Part shown: piece by piece, positions 62,507 through 64,000 of the stretch
Position numbering within the stretch: position 1 is the first letter of the stretch
Layout: every line of letters starts with the position of its first letter
Source: a bacterium
Lineage (GTDB): Bacteria > Bacillota > Bacilli > Lactobacillales > Streptococcaceae
DNA: 64,000 nt
Direction: 5' to 3'
NCBI GenBank assembly: GCA_905221145.1
Contig: CAJNCA010000001.1
Location: 124,001 to 188,000 of the forward strand
Position numbers and translations under genes: made by a program
Notes under the pieces: generated by a model
Seen by the model: only the letters and a program-made list of their open reading frames with translations
What the model was told of the DNA's origin: nothing
Databases searched by the model: none

Positions 62507-62968
62507 ATGAAATTAAAAAGATTCACACTTTCTCTTGCTTCTTTAGCAAGTCTTAGTCTCTTAGTAGCTTGTTCACAAAGAGCGCAACAGGTTCAACAAC
62601 CAGCGGATCAACCGCAAACACAACAAACTCAACAATCACAAGCTGCTTCATCTTCTACAGAAAATACAAATCAGGCAGCAACAAGTTCTTCACAAAACAC
62701 AGTTACGGCTCAACCAACTAATATTGATGGAACTTATACTGGTCAGGACGAAGGAGACCGCATCACTTTAGTGGTAACTGGAACAACTGGCACCTGGACT
62801 CAGGTAGAAACTGATGGGGAACAAGAAATCAAGCAGGTTAGCTTCGACACCGCTAATCAACGCATGATTATTGGCGATGATGCCAAGATTTATGCAATCA
62901 ATGGCAATCAGATGATTATCGATGATATGGATAGAGGGGCGTCTGATCGCATCATTTTATCAAAATAA
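62507..62968 (+). CDS. Putative lipoprotein with low-complexity Gln/Ser/Thr linker
   Basis: A 153-residue lipoprotein. ATG at 62507 follows AAAGGAAA. The lipobox LLVACSQ is at about residue 24. A Gln/Ser/Thr/Ala-rich spacer (about 25-70) probably spans the wall. The C-terminal domain of about 80 residues begins NIDGTYTGQDEGDRITLVVT and is beta-rich, like a small lipocalin-type fold. It corresponds to pneumococcal SP_0198. Function unknown. A terminator follows. Confidence 0.82.
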   Translation: MKLKRFTLSLASLASLSLLVACSQRAQQVQQPADQPQTQQTQQSQAASSSTENTNQAATSSSQNTVTAQPTNIDGTYTGQDEGDRITLVVTGTTGTWTQVETDGEQEIKQVSFDTANQRMIIGDDAKIYAINGNQMIIDDMDRGASDRIILSK

Positions 62969-62972
62969 ACTA

Positions 62973-63003
62973 GAAGGAGACTGGATTTTTCGGTCTCTTT
63001 TAT
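62973..63003 (+). terminator. Terminator of the lipoprotein gene
   Basis: AGGAGACT pairs with GGTCTCTTT around ATTTTTC-type loop bases, with a T run at the end. Confidence 0.75.
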
Positions 63004-63107
63004 GATTACTCAGAAAAATGATCATAAATACTTGCCTTCTATCGAATACCTGAGTTATACTAGTATCAATTACCTGTTTTTACCATTCAAAATATCAAGG
63101 AGGGGAT

Positions 63108-64000
63108 ATGAAATATAGGAAATTTCAATTATTAATGTCCAAGTATGGCTTTAGTCTTTCGATTATGCTACTTGAACTGTGTCTTGTTTTTGGTCTCTTT
63201 CTTTATTTAGGGCGCATGGCTCCTATTCTATGGGTTATTCTCTTAATCTTTATGAGTATGGCGACTATCGTAGCGATTGTCAATCGTTCCATGGCGCCTG
63301 AAAGCAAAGTGATGTGGTTAGTGGTAACTTTTGTTCCTGTTATTGGTCCCTTGCTCTATCTGATGTTTGGTGAAAGACGATTGTCCAAAAAAGAAATCAA
63401 GCAGTTGGACAAACTTGATTCCATGCATTTTCGGGAGGATAACAGTAAAGCTCTCCGCCAGAAATTGAAGGAAGATGATAAGGCGGCTTACGGAGTTATC
63501 AAATCTTTGCTAAGTATGGATAGCAATGCCGATGTCTATGATCGAACGGACTCACGATTCTTTTCTTCGGGGGAAAACATGTGGCAACATATGTTGGAAG
63601 ACCTCAAGAAAGCTGAAAAGTTTATCTTTCTGGAGTACTATATTGTCGAAGAAGGTCTGATGTGGAATAGCATATTAGACATACTAGAACAAAAGGCAGC
63701 TCAGGGTGTAGAGGTCAAGATGCTCTATGATGATATCGGCTGTATGGCGACTTTGCCTGGAGATTATACTATTCAGCTTCGTAGTCGAGGAATTGAGGCC
63801 CATAAATTTAACAAGGTGATTCCTCGTCTGACAGTGGCTTACAACAATCGGGACCATCGTAAAATTCTGGTCATAGATGGTCAGGTAGCTTATACAGGAG
63901 GCATTAACTTAGCCGATGAGTACATCAATCATGTAGAACGCTTTGGCTATTGGAAGGACAGTGGAATTCGCTTAGATGGTCCTGGTGTCAAGGCCCTCAC
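63108..64000 (+). CDS. cls: Cardiolipin synthase (3' end outside window)
   Basis: The first 297 codons of a phospholipase-D-superfamily enzyme that joins phosphatidylglycerols to cardiolipin. AAGGAGGGG precedes the ATG at 63108. Two N-terminal spans (about residues 15-35 and 40-58) are followed by a PLDc_N-type stretch with MAPESKVMWLVV and GPLLYLMFGERR. The first HKD site reads NRDHRKILVIDGQVAYTGG (about 246-264), with His, Lys and Asp all present. The second HKD motif lies beyond the window. No stop codon occurs before base 64000. Confidence 0.92.
   Translation, partial: MKYRKFQLLMSKYGFSLSIMLLELCLVFGLFLYLGRMAPILWVILLIFMSMATIVAIVNRSMAPESKVMWLVVTFVPVIGPLLYLMFGERRLSKKEIKQLDKLDSMHFREDNSKALRQKLKEDDKAAYGVIKSLLSMDSNADVYDRTDSRFFSSGENMWQHMLEDLKKAEKFIFLEYYIVEEGLMWNSILDILEQKAAQGVEVKMLYDDIGCMATLPGDYTIQLRSRGIEAHKFNKVIPRLTVAYNNRDHRKILVIDGQVAYTGGINLADEYINHVERFGYWKDSGIRLDGPGVKAL

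Overview
The window is a stretch of a Gram-positive, low-GC chromosome that I read as a mitis-group Streptococcus (S. mitis / S. oralis / S. pneumoniae-like). The gene order follows the pneumococcal chromosome from the CapD-like gene through sdaAA/AB, the LysM protein, mnmA-mnmG, rnjA-rpoY, tsaB-rimI-tsaD, azlCD, the methionine transporter, a YesMN-type two-component system, mutL, ruvA-tag, corA, uvrA, spx and ireB-ruvX to folC and a cardiolipin synthase. Three BOX-type interspersed repeats support the same group. From memory, pneumococci carry pspA between argH and mnmA and riboflavin genes between mutL and ruvA. Neither is present here, so a commensal relative is more likely than S. pneumoniae itself. 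I saw no rRNA, tRNA, CRISPR array or intact insertion sequence.

Layout. 1-3.0 kb: end of a UDP-sugar dehydratase gene, a BOX element, and a minus-strand operon for L-serine dehydratase plus a HAD phosphatase. 3.2-8.7 kb: a secreted LysM protein, an Rgg-type regulator, a 37-codon membrane peptide, and a membrane protein/ABC pair of the lactococcin-972 export type. 8.8-12.3 kb: an arginine operon (binding protein, argG, argH) behind an ARG-box promoter. 12.3-20.8 kb: tRNA modification and RNA turnover (mnmA, nudix, mnmG, rnjA, rpoY, tsaB, rimI, tsaD). 20.8-22.4 kb: an Rgg/immunity-like islet bounded by a second, decayed copy of the tsaD 3' end. 22.4-29.3 kb: azlCD, a GshT-like binding protein and the metQ / M20 peptidase / metN / metP operon behind a perfect MET-box. 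29.3-38.9 kb: YesL-YesM-YesN with a cre site, nrdI, an Nramp-like transporter lacking the usual metal motifs, a LytTR/DUF3021 pair and mutL.

38.9-47.1 kb is an AT-rich accessory cassette between mutL and ruvA. It holds a radical-SAM anaerobic sulfatase-maturating enzyme and a DeoR regulator on the minus strand. Divergent from them are a mannose-family PTS (IIA, IIB, IIC, IID), a cytosolic Cys-type sulfatase, an oxygen-dependent formylglycine-generating enzyme and a TSUP exporter. I read it as a self-contained module that imports a sulfated sugar by PTS, removes sulfate inside the cell with a sulfatase that can be activated with or without oxygen, and exports the sulfate. Its promoter carries a cre site and phased AACAAAAA repeats, probably the DeoR operators.

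47.2-64 kb returns to core genes: ruvA, tag, an LD-carboxypeptidase-like protein, corA, uvrA, an M24 peptidase, mgtA, spx, two lipoproteins, ireB-ruvX-DUF1292, folC and the start of cls. The mgtA leader is the most striking regulatory region. It holds a promoter, an M-box Mg2+ riboswitch, an intrinsic terminator, and then a 23-codon leader ORF whose acidic/proline start (DDHPEP) recalls enterobacterial MgtL. The leader ORF is built into two mutually exclusive hairpins directly before the mgtA ribosome-binding site.
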